This document shows positions 63,349 through 64,000 of a stretch of 64,000 nucleotides of DNA, one piece after another; the first letter of the stretch is position 1, and every line of letters starts with the position of its first letter. The position numbers and the translations under genes were made by a program. The stretch covers positions 1 through 64,000 of the forward strand of contig JACMLJ010000002.1 of the NCBI GenBank assembly GCA_014379625.1, written 5' to 3'. The DNA comes from Ferruginibacter sp. Lineage in GTDB: Bacteria > Bacteroidota > Bacteroidia > Chitinophagales > Chitinophagaceae. Below the pieces are notes generated by a model that was given only the letters and a program-made list of their open reading frames with translations, had not been told where the DNA came from and searched no databases.

Positions 63349-63728
63349 TGATGAAAATTTAACCCTATGGACCACCCGGAATTACCACAACAATAACGAG
63401 ATATTAAGGTACTACATTTCGTTGTTTAAACGGCAAAAAAATATTTATGGTTGCTTTGATTTACGGGAAGGTTAAACAATCCTGACACCTGCGTATAGTT
63501 TACCGCGGAAATATACAAAAGGTAAAAGGCAAATACCTGCAAACGCTTATGAGCAATCACGCAAACTGTAATTTGAAAACCGATGATGATCATTTTCTTA
63601 GAGGAGTGGTGAACATTATTTTCAACATGCGCACACCAGCGCTTTTTTACCGCAGGCCGTGGTTTTGCATGTTGCCGCCAATCAGGAACATTTCAATTCC
63701 GGGTTTCCCCGCTTGGTTAAGTGGCTCG
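63349..63728. other. Intergenic region, no gene recognised
   Basis: About 380 bases between two minus-strand genes. No repeat, RNA or exact -7 box was seen for the PKD gene; frames here read as composition noise. Confidence 0.4.
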
Positions 63729-64000
63729 TTAAACCGTTACCCATTCTACTTTTTCTTCTATTGGTTTTCGTTTACCCGTTGATGATGGTATTGCAACATG
63801 CCCGATATAAAAGAAACCTAATAATTTATCCGGCGCGGCTAAGCCAAAATGGTATTTTGCTTTGTCGAGATAGGTGATACCACCCGTAGTCCAGTAACCG
63901 CCCAAACCATAGGCCGCAACAGATAAATACATATTCTGCACGGCGCAGGCAACAGCTTCAATATCTTCGATCTCAGGAATCTGGCCGCCCGGGGTCCTTT
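63729..64000 (-). CDS. Nitroreductase-family protein, C-terminal part (cut by window edge)
   Basis: The last 89 codons before TAA are inside the window and continue past the right edge. GGQIPEIEDIEAVACAVQNMYLSVAAYGLGGYWTTGG is the typical flavin-binding helix of nitroreductases (FMN-dependent NAD(P)H oxidoreductases), and LLGFFYIGHVAIPSSTGKRKPIEEKVEWVTV is the usual C-terminal strand and tail. The catalytic N-terminal part lies outside. Reaction and substrate cannot be told. Confidence 0.82.
   Translation of the reverse strand, partial: RTPGGQIPEIEDIEAVACAVQNMYLSVAAYGLGGYWTTGGITYLDKAKYHFGLAAPDKLLGFFYIGHVAIPSSTGKRKPIEEKVEWVTV

Overview
The window reads as a chromosomal segment of a Bacteroidota bacterium, most likely of the Chitinophagales/Chitinophagaceae type. 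Evidence for this: type IX secretion (T9SS) C-terminal sorting domains of both kinds, a PorP/SprF partner gene, PKD-rich gliding-type giant proteins, flexirubin-type tailoring genes, LytS/LytTR signalling, moderate GC, little use of Shine-Dalgarno sites, and repeated matches to the Bacteroidota -7 promoter element TAnnTTTG just upstream of genes. No rRNA, tRNA, CRISPR array, integrase or complete insertion sequence was seen.

Layout. (1) 1-7.7 kb, minus strand: a carbohydrate operon running GH3, fused DUF1080/TIM-barrel protein, GH36-like protein, ROK kinase and a DMT-family transporter cut by the left edge. It has no SusC/SusD pair. A TAnnTTTG box and a palindromic candidate operator lie just upstream. 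(2) 8.4-18.3 kb, minus strand: six tightly packed genes (GT2-DUF2062, trifunctional MMPL exporter/acyltransferase/methyltransferase, CrtI-like FAD oxidoreductase, C45-type acyltransferase, AcpS, PaaK-like adenylating ligase). They look like the tailoring and export half of a flexirubin/aryl-polyene lipid pathway, without the ketosynthase core. (3) 18.8-27 kb: a secreted GH26 mannanase-like enzyme, small unknown genes, an M15 peptidase, a second DUF1080 protein, an exostosin-like glycosyltransferase, a DEAD-box helicase and a TVP38-type membrane protein. (4) 27.3-31.6 kb: a tricorn-like S41 protease and a Tat-type sugar isomerase-like protein, convergent around a strong terminator. (5) 31.7-38.1 kb: a PorP/SprF protein paired with a 1730-residue PKD protein carrying a type B T9SS signal. 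(6) 38.4-55 kb: mostly single housekeeping and periplasmic genes (DUF985 cupin, CBM48 protein, M20 hydrolase, esterase, DUF2809, TPR protein, phytase-like protein, prolyl oligopeptidase, aldose epimerase, DUF6515, and a DUF3095 protein that keeps two cyclase-type metal aspartates). (7) 55.5-60.3 kb: a MATE pump, then a LiaF-like / DUF4288 / LytS-type kinase / LytTR regulator operon. (8) 60.7-64 kb: a second PKD/T9SS type B protein and a nitroreductase cut by the right edge.

The dominant themes are glycan breakdown, including possible 3-keto-sugar chemistry, secretion of adhesin-like surface proteins by T9SS, and envelope lipid or pigment decoration. The less ordinary signals are two short intergenic coding relics, 19 kb apart, that differ mainly at synonymous sites; the detached pigment-tailoring operon; the DUF3095 protein; and several perfect inverted or tandem repeats in non-coding stretches.
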